Positions 24,673 to 34,012 of a DNA stretch of 37,527 bases are shown piece after piece. A program made the position numbers and the translations under genes. Numbering within the stretch: the first letter of the stretch is position 1; every line of letters begins with the position of its first letter. The notes under the pieces are model-generated. The model was not told where the DNA came from, did not search any database, and saw nothing but the letters and a program-made list of their open reading frames with translations. The stretch comes from Prevotella sp. Its GTDB lineage: Bacteria; Bacteroidota; Bacteroidia; Bacteroidales; Bacteroidaceae. The stretch covers positions 1 through 37,527 of the forward strand of contig JAFSNR010000001.1 in the NCBI GenBank assembly GCA_017443345.1, given 5' to 3'.

Positions 24673-25471
24673 AAAAATGATAACCATCCGCATTGGGAAA
24701 AATTCGCTTTCCTTTACGGCATTCGATGTCACCGACACCTCACGCCCCCTGCATTTTGAACCTTACGTTGTGAAGGGGGGCATCTCTATGCCAGCCAATT
24801 TACGTGAGGCCTTCAAACAGAATGAGCTGATGGTTTCAGACAATCACATCCAACAAGTCCAGGTTCTCGTCGACACGCCATCTTTGCTTGTACCCATTGA
24901 ACAATTCGAAGAGCCGCTTATCGAGACCCTATTCAACCATAGCTTTCCTGCCAAAGACGAGGAGAAGCGTATCGTACTCTACAATGTATTGCCAGCCCTT
25001 AATACCGTCTGCATCTATGCTGTCAATAAGGATTTGCATAAAGTGCTCAATGACCGTTTTGAACGTGTACAGTTTATTCAGGCGATGACGCCTGTCTGGC
25101 ATTACCTCCACCAGCGCAGTTTCACAGGTCACCGCAACAAGCTCTATGGTTACTTTCACGAGAAGCAACTGGATATCTTCAGTTTCCAACAGAACCGGTT
25201 TAAGTTTGCCAACAGTTTCGAGGCTGCTCATCTTAGCGATGCACTTTATTTCCTGCTCTACGTATGGAAGCAACTGCGACTCGACGCCCATTACGATGAG
25301 ATCCATCTGGTGGGTGACATCCCCGATCGGGATGCTCTGCTGCAAGAACTCAAGCGCTATGTACAGAAAGCTTACCTCATCAATCCCGCTGCCGACTTCC
25401 AACAGGCGCCAGCCACAGAGATTACAGGTATGCCTTACGACCTCATGACACTCTTGACAAAAGGAAGATGA
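24665..25471 (+). CDS. DUF3822 family protein
   Basis: A 268-residue protein of unknown function with no signal peptide or membrane segment. The start MDRKMITIRIGKNSLSFTAF is chosen because it overlaps the small ORF stop and begins the conserved core. DUF3822 proteins have an actin/FtsA-like ATPase fold by family prediction and are commonly found just before rsmD in Bacteroidetes. That arrangement is seen here with a 4-nt ATGA overlap. The conserved linkage suggests a role near ribosome maturation, but this is inference. Confidence 0.85.
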   Translation: MDRKMITIRIGKNSLSFTAFDVTDTSRPLHFEPYVVKGGISMPANLREAFKQNELMVSDNHIQQVQVLVDTPSLLVPIEQFEEPLIETLFNHSFPAKDEEKRIVLYNVLPALNTVCIYAVNKDLHKVLNDRFERVQFIQAMTPVWHYLHQRSFTGHRNKLYGYFHEKQLDIFSFQQNRFKFANSFEAAHLSDALYFLLYVWKQLRLDAHYDEIHLVGDIPDRDALLQELKRYVQKAYLINPAADFQQAPATEITGMPYDLMTLLTKGR

Positions 25472-26022
25472 GAATCATTACAGGTATCTATAAAGGACGT
25501 CATTTCGATATTCCCAGAAACTTCAAGGCAAGGCCCACAACTGATTTTGCCAAGGAGAATATCTTTAATGTGCTTACCCACTATATCGACTTCGACGGTA
25601 CACGCGCCCTCGACCTCTTTTCTGGCACTGGCAGTATTACCCTTGAACTGCTCTCGCGCGGATGCAGTCAGGTCGTCAGTGTCGAACTCGACCGCGACCA
25701 CCACCGCTTTATCCAAGACTGTCTGAAGAGACTCGGTCCGACACCTAACATTCTGCCTATCCGTGGCGATGTCTTCCGCTTCGTAAAATCCTGTAAGCAA
25801 CAATTCGATTTTATCTTTGCCGACCCACCTTACGCCTTGAAAGAACTCCCAACAATCCCTGCTCTTATCTTCGAGCGCGGGCTTTTGGCTGAAGACGGTG
25901 TCTTTGTCTTCGAGCACGGCAAGGAACATGACTTTTCCTCAGACCCCCATTTTGTGGAGCATCGCAGCTACGGCAGTGTTAATTTCTCGATTTTCAGAAC
26001 AATGGGGAAAGCATCCTTGTAA
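25468..26022 (+). CDS. rsmD: 16S rRNA (guanine966-N2)-methyltransferase RsmD
   Basis: A 184-residue SAM-dependent methyltransferase for G966 of 16S rRNA. It has the conserved N-terminus RIITGIYKGRHFDIP, the SAM-binding DLFSGTGS at 49-56, the acidic VELDRD after the second strand and the catalytic DPPY at 119-122. Length is normal. It is coupled to DUF3822 by ATGA and overlaps the 3' end of the convergent cls gene by 29 bp. Confidence 0.95.
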   Translation: MRIITGIYKGRHFDIPRNFKARPTTDFAKENIFNVLTHYIDFDGTRALDLFSGTGSITLELLSRGCSQVVSVELDRDHHRFIQDCLKRLGPTPNILPIRGDVFRFVKSCKQQFDFIFADPPYALKELPTIPALIFERGLLAEDGVFVFEHGKEHDFSSDPHFVEHRSYGSVNFSIFRTMGKASL

Positions 26023-27409
26023 GACTTTCCCACAATCGAGTTAAGAACGTGTCCTTCATTCTCTCCTTCACTTCCGACAATAACACCGACTGCTGTTGGT
26101 CAGTTAAGAATAACTCCTTCAGTCTCAGAGCCACCTGCTCATCATAGAAAAACATATTAGCCTCGAAGTTATTCTCAAAACTACGGAAGTCCACATTCGT
26201 CGAACCACAGGTACTGATGGTGTCGTCACAGACCATCAACTTAGAGTGTAAGAATCCTGCCTTGTAGAGGTACACCTGTACACCTGCCTCCTGCACCTCG
26301 CGCAGATAACTGCGACTGGCCCATTCCACAAAATGTGCATCACTCTTCATCGGACAAAGTAGTCTGACGTCGACACCAGCCAATGCCACTGTCTTCAGAG
26401 CGAAAAGTATTGATTCATTAGGCAGGAAATATGGGGTCTCTATATATAGATAATGACGGGCATTCAGAATCATTCGCACGTAACCCTGAAGAATCTCAGG
26501 ATAGGGCGTCACAGGACTACTTGTCACCACCTGTACCAGACAGTCGTTATGCACCCCGCCATGCGGATAATACTTGCGGTCTGAGAGTAGCGTACGATCC
26601 ACGAAATACCAGTCTTCCAAGAAGGCGCGCTGCAGAGCCATCACACCCCCTCCCTCCACGCGTAGCATGGTATCGCGCCAAGGCATCGAACCTGTCCCTT
26701 TCACATAACGGAGAGCGATGTTCATGCCACCGATATAGCCCACGCGACCATCGATGACAATGATCTTGCGGTGGTTCCTATAGTTCACCTTACTCGTAAA
26801 AGAAGGAAAATGTACAGGCAAGAACGGCATCACCTCGATACCTTCCTCACGCATACGTTCAAAGAAACGCCGACTTACATTCCAGCAACCCACATCGTCG
26901 TAGATCAGTTTCACTTCCACCCCCTGACGAGATTTATCGATCAGGGTATCGGCCACCAGACTGCCCAATGCATCTTCGGCAAAGATATACATATCAATAT
27001 GGATATGACTCTTGGCCTTCATCATGTCACCCAGTAAAGCTGCGAAAAAACTGTAGCCATCGGTATGGATGTCAACCTCGTTATCCTTGAACGGCAGCGA
27101 CAGGTTCTGACTGATAAAAAGGTCTATCAACGGCTTATGCTGCTCAGGCAGTTTGAGGTTTTGCTGCTCAGCAAACTCCAGCATCGAGCGCTTCGCCAGT
27201 TGGTTCATGCTGCGTTCGCTCACATAGCGCTCCTTGCGGGTGTTAATGCCAAAGAATATGTAGAACACGATGCCTACCACTGGTACAAAGTAGATCACCA
27301 ATGCCCAAGCCATCGTTTTGGCTGGCTGACGGTTGTCGAGTATCACATGGATCACCGCCAGGATGACCACAATCTGATAGATTACGAATATGATATTCAG
27401 CCAACTCAT
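25994..27409 (-). CDS. cls: Cardiolipin synthase (phospholipase D family)
   Basis: A 471-residue membrane enzyme that joins two phosphatidylglycerol molecules (or a related pair) to make cardiolipin. Two N-terminal membrane segments (about 3-22 and 32-53) precede two phospholipase D domains with intact HKD motifs: HRKIIVID at 213-220 followed by GGMN, and HSKLMVCD at 388-395 followed by GSTN. It begins 9 nt after the dnaG stop and is probably cotranscribed with it. Confidence 0.95.
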   Translation of the reverse strand: MSWLNIIFVIYQIVVILAVIHVILDNRQPAKTMAWALVIYFVPVVGIVFYIFFGINTRKERYVSERSMNQLAKRSMLEFAEQQNLKLPEQHKPLIDLFISQNLSLPFKDNEVDIHTDGYSFFAALLGDMMKAKSHIHIDMYIFAEDALGSLVADTLIDKSRQGVEVKLIYDDVGCWNVSRRFFERMREEGIEVMPFLPVHFPSFTSKVNYRNHRKIIVIDGRVGYIGGMNIALRYVKGTGSMPWRDTMLRVEGGGVMALQRAFLEDWYFVDRTLLSDRKYYPHGGVHNDCLVQVVTSSPVTPYPEILQGYVRMILNARHYLYIETPYFLPNESILFALKTVALAGVDVRLLCPMKSDAHFVEWASRSYLREVQEAGVQVYLYKAGFLHSKLMVCDDTISTCGSTNVDFRSFENNFEANMFFYDEQVALRLKELFLTDQQQSVLLSEVKERMKDTFLTRLWESLTRMLSPLF

Positions 27410-27418
27410 CGCTTTCCA

Positions 27419-29359
27419 CTAACCTTTGACGTCCCTACCCAGTTTCTTCGACACAGCGTCATATAAGCCCTTGATGCGCATATATTCCTTCATAGTCTCC
27501 ATATAATTGTCCTTGCTTACCTTCAACTGGGCCAGCAGCTCTTTTTCGCAATTGCCCAGATAGTAATAGCGGAAGTCAAGCACCAGGTGGAGGACGTGTT
27601 GTAGAAGTCCGTTCTCACGTTCTTTCAGCTGGAAACCCTTGCCTAACTGATGACGGTCGATAGCCAACTGTGCCGCCAGTTCACTTATCGTATAGTCTGG
27701 GTGATGCATAAAGTAGGTCTCAGCCTTGAAGCCCTCCTCGCCACTATGTTGGGCAGCCTCTAACAAGATCTGTCCATAGCGAGGATCATGGAATCCCAGC
27801 CCGTCGGCCCCTAAATCATAGGCAATATATTGCGCGACTGTCAGATCAGTTTTTCCACCATCCTCAGTTTCAATGTCCTTATAGATCACTACTTCCCCAT
27901 GACGGATAACAGCCTGAACCAGTAGCCGTTCCACCTCCTTCGTCTGATCGTCAATGCTGTGAAGTCCCACGAACGGTTGTACAGGAGCCTGCTGGTCCTC
28001 ATTCTGTGTACCTTGACTCGCTTGTCTATTGGCTTCCTTCCCTTTTTCCTCGATATCCTTCGCAATCATACCGTTCATCGAGTTCAGCAGGGTCTGCTCC
28101 TTGATACCCAGCCGCTGCGACAACTCACTCAGATAGGTCGATCGCAGGATTTGGTCAGGGATAACGGAAATGCTCTTCACAATACCGCCGATGGCTTCCG
28201 ATCGCTTGACAGGATCATTCACATTCTCCACCGTCAGTCTGGTCTTGAAGGAAATAAAGTCTGTCGCGTTCTTCTCTATATAGTCCTTCAGTTCCGTAGC
28301 CGAATGCTTACGTGAGAACGAGTCGGGATCATCGCCATCGGGCAATAGTAATACCTTGACGTTCATACCCTCGCCAAGCAGCATATCAGTACCTCGCATG
28401 GCTGCGTGAATACCAGCCTCGTCACCGTCATAGAGCAAGGTAATATTCTGCGTAAACCGTCTTAACAGTTTGATCTGAGAGATCGAGAGGGCCGTTCCTG
28501 AATTGGCCACTACATTCTCCAGTCCACTCTGATGCATGGCAATCACATCGGTATAGCCTTCCACCATGTATACGCGGTCTTCCTTGGCAATGGCCTTCTT
28601 AGCCTGATAGAGGCCATAGAGCTCACGCTCTTTGTGGTAAATCTCCGAGTCGGGCGAATTCACGTATTTCTGCTGTACGCCCTTAGTCCTCGAGTCGAGC
28701 AGTCGGCCTCCGAAAGCCACTACCCTGCCACTGACATTCAGCCACGGGAAGATCACACGCCCTGCATAACGATCATGCAGACCTTTCTCACCTTGGATGC
28801 AAAGTCCCGTCTTCAACAAGAACTCATTCTGATAACCCGCTTTCTGCCCTGCCAAAGCCAAGGCATCACGCTTTGGCACAGCATAGCCCAAGTTAAACTT
28901 CTCGATGATGTCGTCGCGAATGCCTCGACTTCGGAAATACTGTTTGCCGATGGCGATTCCATCTGGATCGTTTTTAAGCATGTCGTGGAAATAGGTCATC
29001 GCCCATTCGTTGACAATGAACATCGACTCACGATCACTCTGCTCCTTCTTCTCCTCGTCAGTCAGTTCGCGCTCCTCGATCTCGATGTTATATTTCTTTG
29101 CCAGCCAGCGTAACGCCTCAGGATAGGTTATCTGCTCATGCTTCATCAGGAAGTTGATCGCCGTACCACCCTCACCGCAGGCAAAGCACTTACAGATCTG
29201 CTTAGATGGTGACACCATAAACGAAGGTGTCTTATCGTCGTGGAATGGACACAGTCCCTTATAATTCACGCCAGCTTTCCTCAGGGTCACGAACTCCCCT
29301 ACCACGTCCACAATGTTCGTGGCATCCATGATTTTGTCTATCGTCGCTCTATCAATCAT
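27419..29359 (-). CDS. dnaG: DNA primase
   Basis: A 646-residue replication primase. The N-terminal CHC2 zinc finger uses C37, H40, C58 and C61 (CPFHDDKTPSF ... CKCFACGEGG). The catalytic TOPRIM domain has E267 in YMVEGYTD and D311/D313 in LLYDGDEAG. The C-terminal part, about 420-646, would contact the replicative helicase. Residues about 428-450 (polar, Q-rich) look like a flexible linker. The gene starts 6 nt after the esterase stop, so an operon with the esterase is likely unless a promoter lies inside the esterase gene. Confidence 0.96.
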   Translation of the reverse strand: MIDRATIDKIMDATNIVDVVGEFVTLRKAGVNYKGLCPFHDDKTPSFMVSPSKQICKCFACGEGGTAINFLMKHEQITYPEALRWLAKKYNIEIEERELTDEEKKEQSDRESMFIVNEWAMTYFHDMLKNDPDGIAIGKQYFRSRGIRDDIIEKFNLGYAVPKRDALALAGQKAGYQNEFLLKTGLCIQGEKGLHDRYAGRVIFPWLNVSGRVVAFGGRLLDSRTKGVQQKYVNSPDSEIYHKERELYGLYQAKKAIAKEDRVYMVEGYTDVIAMHQSGLENVVANSGTALSISQIKLLRRFTQNITLLYDGDEAGIHAAMRGTDMLLGEGMNVKVLLLPDGDDPDSFSRKHSATELKDYIEKNATDFISFKTRLTVENVNDPVKRSEAIGGIVKSISVIPDQILRSTYLSELSQRLGIKEQTLLNSMNGMIAKDIEEKGKEANRQASQGTQNEDQQAPVQPFVGLHSIDDQTKEVERLLVQAVIRHGEVVIYKDIETEDGGKTDLTVAQYIAYDLGADGLGFHDPRYGQILLEAAQHSGEEGFKAETYFMHHPDYTISELAAQLAIDRHQLGKGFQLKERENGLLQHVLHLVLDFRYYYLGNCEKELLAQLKVSKDNYMETMKEYMRIKGLYDAVSKKLGRDVKG

Positions 29360-29365
29360 CGTTCT

Positions 29366-31018
29366 CTACTTTTTCAGGTATTCGGCGAGAGGTGAGTGAA
29401 TAGCGCGAAGGGCTGTGGCGACACTACGGGCATTCATCTGAGCACCGAGTTTGGAGGTATGTGTATGGTCGTGGTTGAAGTACTTGGCTGCACGGGCCTT
29501 GCTTTTCTCCTCACTATTCGACTGGCATTTCTTCTCAAGGAAATCGGCTGAGATCTGATGCACGTCGGCAAAGGCGACACCCGTTTGAGCAACGACTTCA
29601 CGATACCATTTACCATATGAGTCATCACGGCGCTCAATCTTATTCCCCGGCCACTCATTACGTGGCGTCAATGAGAGGAGGATAGGTGTCGCTCCCTTCT
29701 CATAAGTATCGTCAATCATCTTGCGGAGATACCAGCCAAAGCTGTAAACCAGTTCATAACGTCCGTCCTTCTCCATCTGATAGACATGACAGGTGTCTGC
29801 TGAACTGGCGATAACCCCACGTTCCTTGGCATCGGTGATCGAACAGATATCGTTATGGCCAAACTGAATCAGGACAAAGTCTCCTGGTTGGAGTGCGTTA
29901 TAGACACGCTCCCAACGCCCTTCGTTGATATATCGACGTGTAGAACGGCCAGCCATGGCGACATTCTCCCACGTAATTCTGGTGGGATCGAAGATGATTC
30001 CTGCCTGCGAACCCCAGCCCCACATACCGTCTTCATCCTGATCGAAGTTCTTTACCGTCGAGTCGCCAGTGATGAAGACCATTGGCTTGCCTGGTTCTCT
30101 GCCCTGCCCGTAGGCGGACAACTCAACGCCAGTCATCATAGCCTGAAGAGGTTTGAGTTGAGGATTTGGCGAATAGTAGATACCCTCTGCGGCTGAACGG
30201 GCATTAAGTTCTGCACCATAGGCTGATGTATGGATCTTGTCGCCATAAAAATGGTATTTCTCCTTCCAAGGACTGAAACGGTCGAGTTTGGCACCAGAAA
30301 TCTCATTGAGATCAACGAAGGGCACACCTTCAGTGGCTGCAACGTACGATGCCCACTGGGTTTGAGGCTTACGGACAATGCGTCCGTCGGAACCATAAGC
30401 ATCACGAGGGGTAAGCGACATGAGAATGGGATTGGCACCAGCCTGACGGATATCACGGATGTAAAGACGCAGATAGTGACCATAGCTATAGACGGTATCG
30501 GGTATCTGCTTACGCTCGTTGAAGCCGACAACCATCGTATCAGGGTCGACCCCGTCGATGACACCACGCGCACGCTTCTTATCAAAGAAATCAGCCTTGT
30601 CGTTATGCCCGATGGAGACGATGACCCAGTCGCCAGGCTTCAGGGCCTCACGGACGGCAGGCCAGAGGTCGGTATAGAAGTTACGGGTGGACATGCCTCC
30701 CAGAGCCTGATTCTCTACAGAAATCCTTCGGCCATCGAAATACTTGCTGGCAAAATAGCCCCAACCCCACTGACCATTGGAACCATTCCCCATCGTACCG
30801 TTACGCATGGTGGAGTTACCGATGAGGAATAGTACGGGGTTCTCACCTTGACGTGTGGAACCTGGTGCAGGACGGTTCATCAAGGCCTTGGCGATGGAAT
30901 CAGGCGTATTATCGATGACTTTCTCCTCAATAGCGGGTACGGGGAGATCATCGAAACGTTGGGCTGACACGCAGGTCGCACAGGCAGCCAATATCAGGAA
31001 TAACAAAAACTTATTCAT
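29366..31018 (-). CDS. Exported tandem SGNH esterase, rhamnogalacturonan acetylesterase-like
   Basis: A 550-residue secreted protein with a signal peptide (about 1-20, ending CVSAQ) and two complete SGNH domains. Domain 1 has GNST at 67-70, GHND at 137-140, and D260/H263 in DKIHTS. Domain 2 has GDST at 318-321, GHND again, and D517/H520 in DHTHTS. The pattern fits the CE12 group that removes acetyl groups from pectin, so a polysaccharide-degrading role in the periplasm or at the surface is likely. The three ATGs at 31030, 31027 and 31018 are all possible starts; the last gives the cleanest signal peptide. No sugar-utilisation genes are adjacent. Confidence 0.88.
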   Translation of the reverse strand: MNKFLLFLILAACATCVSAQRFDDLPVPAIEEKVIDNTPDSIAKALMNRPAPGSTRQGENPVLFLIGNSTMRNGTMGNGSNGQWGWGYFASKYFDGRRISVENQALGGMSTRNFYTDLWPAVREALKPGDWVIVSIGHNDKADFFDKKRARGVIDGVDPDTMVVGFNERKQIPDTVYSYGHYLRLYIRDIRQAGANPILMSLTPRDAYGSDGRIVRKPQTQWASYVAATEGVPFVDLNEISGAKLDRFSPWKEKYHFYGDKIHTSAYGAELNARSAAEGIYYSPNPQLKPLQAMMTGVELSAYGQGREPGKPMVFITGDSTVKNFDQDEDGMWGWGSQAGIIFDPTRITWENVAMAGRSTRRYINEGRWERVYNALQPGDFVLIQFGHNDICSITDAKERGVIASSADTCHVYQMEKDGRYELVYSFGWYLRKMIDDTYEKGATPILLSLTPRNEWPGNKIERRDDSYGKWYREVVAQTGVAFADVHQISADFLEKKCQSNSEEKSKARAAKYFNHDHTHTSKLGAQMNARSVATALRAIHSPLAEYLKK

Positions 31019-31045
31019 GTGTATCATCATTCTCTTTTTCGTGGG

Positions 31046-31053
31046 CAAAATTA
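31046..31053 (-). promoter_or_regulatory. -7 element of the esterase - dnaG - cls operon
   Basis: TAATTTTG followed by CC on the minus strand, about 27 nt before the preferred ATG. The -33 is weak. Confidence 0.45.
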
Positions 31054-31096
31054 AAGAAAAAATCTGAGAATTAGCATATTGTTCAAAGATTTTTTG

Positions 31097-31104
31097 TATC
31101 TTTG
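31097..31104 (+). promoter_or_regulatory. -7 element of the TMEM43 - AAA operon
   Basis: TATCTTTG followed by CAGCC, 61 nt before the TMEM43 ATG. No clear TTTG at -33. The leader is A-rich. Confidence 0.5.
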
Positions 31105-31165
31105 CAGCCAAATAACATCGACAGACAATGAATATTAAATAACCAAACCATTAAACAAAAAGATT

Positions 31166-32596
31166 ATGGCTTTTACAGAAACAACAACGACGGGTTATGG
31201 AACCCGAGTAGGAAACTCATTTAAGGCAATTGGCAGTGGATTTCTGCTGTTCGTGTTAGGTACGGCTCTGCTTTGGTGGAACGAAGGACGTGCCGTGAAG
31301 ACTGAGAAAATGCTCGATGAGGCCGGTAGTGCCTATGTCGAGATGGAAAATCCCAACAAGAAGGATGCCTCGCTCGAAGGCGAACTGATCTGTGGTACGG
31401 CGATGGCTACCACCGAGGATTCTCTGTCGGATGCCCAGTTCGGTATCGGTGCCAAGGCTATTGCCCTCCGTCGCTCGGTGGAGTACTACCAGTGGGTCGA
31501 ACACTCTCAGACCAAGAAGGAAGATAAGTTGGGTGGCAAGGAAGTGACTACCACGACCTATACCTATTCGAAGCAATGGGTGTCAAGCCCAATTCAATCG
31601 AGCCAGTTCCATGATCCTGCCTATCAGAACAAGAACATGGTGCTTACCACCGTTGAGGATGCTGAGCAATATGCCGAGAACGTATCGTTCGGTGCTTATA
31701 AACTCAACGAGAGCCTGATCCACAGCATCTCCTCGCGTGAGGGTATGGATCTGGCCATTGCTGAGGATCTGCTGGCACAGTTCGACAAGAGCACCCAGGC
31801 AGCCTACGAGCGCTTCTATGGTGTGCAGAAGAGCATTCAGCAGCCCGCACAGCAACCTGTTCAGCAGCCCGCTTCACAGGCCATTCCCGATTCAATAATG
31901 GCTCTGCTCCCTGATTCCGTCAAGGCTCAACTCGACTCGTTGCAGGCTGTCAACGACTCCATCAACAAGCAAATGGCGAATGCTGAGAACAAGAAGGATC
32001 TGGCCTATATCCATCAGGCTGGTAACGTGCTGTATTTCGGCCGTGTACCCAGCGCACCTGAGGTCGGTGATGTACGTGTAACCTTCGAGAAGGTCGTGCC
32101 TGCCAAGGTCACTGTGATGGCAGTTGTGGATGGCGACACCTTCAAGCCTTTCAAGGCTAAGAACGGCAAACGCTTCCAGACCCTCGTGATGGGTAAGAAG
32201 AGTGGTGATGAGATCATCGAGGCCGAGAAAGAGGCCAACAATATGATCCTCTGGGCTTTGCGCATCTTTGGCATTCTGATGGTAATCGGCGGTCTGAAGG
32301 GTATCTTCGGCTTCATCGAGACCATCCTCAAGGTGGTGCCGTTTATCGCCGGTATCTTCGGATGGGGTGTTGGTTTGGTTTGCACCGTCCTCGGTATTGT
32401 CTGGTCGTTAATCGTGATTGCCATCGCCTGGCTGTTCTACCGTCCGCTGTTGGGCATCTCTCTCTTGGTACTCGCAGGCTTCCTCGTTTGGGTATTCGCC
32501 TTCAAGGGCAAGGATAAGCTGAAGGAACTGGCACAGAAAGGCAAGACTCAGGCTGCCCCTCAGCCAGCCCCAGTCAACAGTCCTGAGAACGTGTGA
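31166..32596 (+). CDS. TMEM43 family membrane protein
   Basis: A 476-residue integral membrane protein of the TMEM43/LUMA family. It has one N-terminal segment (about 20-38, ending LLWWNEGRAV, a family hallmark), a large soluble domain of about 310 residues, then about four closely spaced segments (357-449) and a charged P/Q-rich tail. A Q/P-rich linker (QQPAQQPVQQPASQ, near 225-240) interrupts the soluble domain. The family is widespread in bacteria and conserved to humans, but its molecular role in bacteria is unclear. It is the first gene of a tight four-gene unit, 13 nt before the AAA+ ATPase. Confidence 0.88.
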   Translation: MAFTETTTTGYGTRVGNSFKAIGSGFLLFVLGTALLWWNEGRAVKTEKMLDEAGSAYVEMENPNKKDASLEGELICGTAMATTEDSLSDAQFGIGAKAIALRRSVEYYQWVEHSQTKKEDKLGGKEVTTTTYTYSKQWVSSPIQSSQFHDPAYQNKNMVLTTVEDAEQYAENVSFGAYKLNESLIHSISSREGMDLAIAEDLLAQFDKSTQAAYERFYGVQKSIQQPAQQPVQQPASQAIPDSIMALLPDSVKAQLDSLQAVNDSINKQMANAENKKDLAYIHQAGNVLYFGRVPSAPEVGDVRVTFEKVVPAKVTVMAVVDGDTFKPFKAKNGKRFQTLVMGKKSGDEIIEAEKEANNMILWALRIFGILMVIGGLKGIFGFIETILKVVPFIAGIFGWGVGLVCTVLGIVWSLIVIAIAWLFYRPLLGISLLVLAGFLVWVFAFKGKDKLKELAQKGKTQAAPQPAPVNSPENV

Positions 32597-32609
32597 GAAA
32601 AACAACGAT

Positions 32610-33632
32610 ATGGCAACAGATTTCAAAGAAATTGCAAACAAAACGCTAAAGGGGTGCGGATGCTTAGCCATCGGCTCCTTTGCGTTGATGATAGTCTTCG
32701 CTATCATTGGCTCTTTCGTCGACGACGAAGAAAATACAGATGGCAGCGAAGGTACGGCACAGAATACGGAACAGGTCGAAAAGAAAGACTCCGTCATCGT
32801 GAACGAACCATTGGAAACCGATCCGTATCAGGAACTCGACGAACTGATCGGACTGGGCAGGGTAAAGGATGAGGTGCGCTCACTGGCCAATTTCGTAAAA
32901 ATCCAGAAGCAGCGTGAGGCTCAGGGACTCAAGATACCCAAGATGTCCTACCACCTCGTCTTCACGGGTAGTCCTGGTACTGGTAAGACCACTGTGGCTC
33001 GCATCGTGGCCCGCATCTACAAGGATCTGGGTGTACTGAAAAAAGGCCATACTGTGGAGACTGATCGTGGCGGACTCGTATCCGGCTACATGGGACAGAC
33101 AGCACTGAAGACCGACTCGCTCATCGACAAAGCCCTCGACGGTGTGCTCTTCATCGATGAGGCTTACGCCCTCGTTCCCGAGGACGGTAGCGGTAGCGAT
33201 TACGGTCAGGAGGCCATATCCACACTGCTGAAGCGTATGGAGGACAACCGAGACCGTCTGGTAGTCATCATCGCGGGCTACTCGAAGGAGATGAAACGCT
33301 TCATCGACTCGAACCCTGGTCTGCAGTCACGCTTCAACCGCTACATCGACTTTCCCGACTATTCGTCAGGCGAGCTGGCAGAGATCTTCAAGATGTACCT
33401 ACGCAAGAACCAGTATAATATCACCCCTGCTGGTGAGGAGATGCTGAAGGAGAAACTCGACTATGCCGTTGCCCACAAGGATCGCAACTTCGGAAATGCC
33501 CGCTTCGTGCGCAACATATTCGAGAAGGCCATTCAGGAGCAGGCTAACCGTCTCTCGGGTGTCAGCAACGCCACTAAGTCGCAGCTGACGGAGCTCACTG
33601 AGGAGGACGTCCAGAAAGCCTTCAACCCCTAA
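32610..33632 (+). CDS. Membrane-anchored CbbX/SpoVK-like AAA+ ATPase
   Basis: A 340-residue AAA+ protein. One N-terminal membrane segment (about 20-36) follows the motif KGCGCL (14-19), then an acidic linker (38-70). The AAA core has Walker A GSPGTGKTT at 120-128, Walker B VLFIDEA at 179-185, the pore-side SGYMGQTALKT near 158 and the arginine-finger region NPGLQSRF. This is the CbbX (Rubisco activase)/SpoVK class, whose members remodel partner proteins. No Rubisco is present, so the substrate is likely a membrane partner such as the TMEM43 protein or the lipoprotein. Confidence 0.88.
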   Translation: MATDFKEIANKTLKGCGCLAIGSFALMIVFAIIGSFVDDEENTDGSEGTAQNTEQVEKKDSVIVNEPLETDPYQELDELIGLGRVKDEVRSLANFVKIQKQREAQGLKIPKMSYHLVFTGSPGTGKTTVARIVARIYKDLGVLKKGHTVETDRGGLVSGYMGQTALKTDSLIDKALDGVLFIDEAYALVPEDGSGSDYGQEAISTLLKRMEDNRDRLVVIIAGYSKEMKRFIDSNPGLQSRFNRYIDFPDYSSGELAEIFKMYLRKNQYNITPAGEEMLKEKLDYAVAHKDRNFGNARFVRNIFEKAIQEQANRLSGVSNATKSQLTELTEEDVQKAFNP

Positions 33633-33646
33633 ACCAGCGTGCATCT

Positions 33647-34012
33647 ATGGCGAATCCGTCACCATTCAAGAAAGGGTGTGGCTGTCTGCTGATGGTCACA
33701 GGAGCTTTCCTGATTCTGACGGCTTTTCTCCTTGTCATGGTTAGCAACCTGGCCGACAAAGAAGCTGGCGAGAAGAATCAGGCTGAGTGGGCGGCCTATC
33801 ATCAGCAGGTAGAAGCCATGGATTCCATTGCCGACGTGGCTCTGCGCGATTCACTCATTCAGGAGCTGCCCAGGCCCGTCATCCGTCAGGGAGGCATTGC
33901 CACGATGTTTGCGCTCTTTGGCGGATTTATCATCGTCATCATAGCGATCATCCCTCTCGGCATCGGCACTTACCTTTACGCAAAAAATAGGAAGATAAAA
34001 GACAAGATATGA
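33647..34012 (+). CDS. Small two-TM protein with KGCGCL motif
   Basis: A 121-residue unrecognised membrane protein. MANPSPFKKGCGCL opens it, followed by a first segment (about 13-33), a polar and helical loop (34-80), a second segment (about 85-110) and a basic tail. Its first 35 residues resemble the N-terminus of the neighbouring AAA protein, including KGCGCL before the membrane segment. It lies 14 nt after the AAA gene and overlaps the lipoprotein gene by ATGA. It may be a membrane partner of the ATPase. Confidence 0.8.
   Translation: MANPSPFKKGCGCLLMVTGAFLILTAFLLVMVSNLADKEAGEKNQAEWAAYHQQVEAMDSIADVALRDSLIQELPRPVIRQGGIATMFALFGGFIIVIIAIIPLGIGTYLYAKNRKIKDKI

Noticed and set aside
31128-31142. 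Four-codon ORF in the TMEM43 leader (MNIK, stop)
   Set aside because: It is too short to judge, and A-rich leaders give such ORFs by chance.
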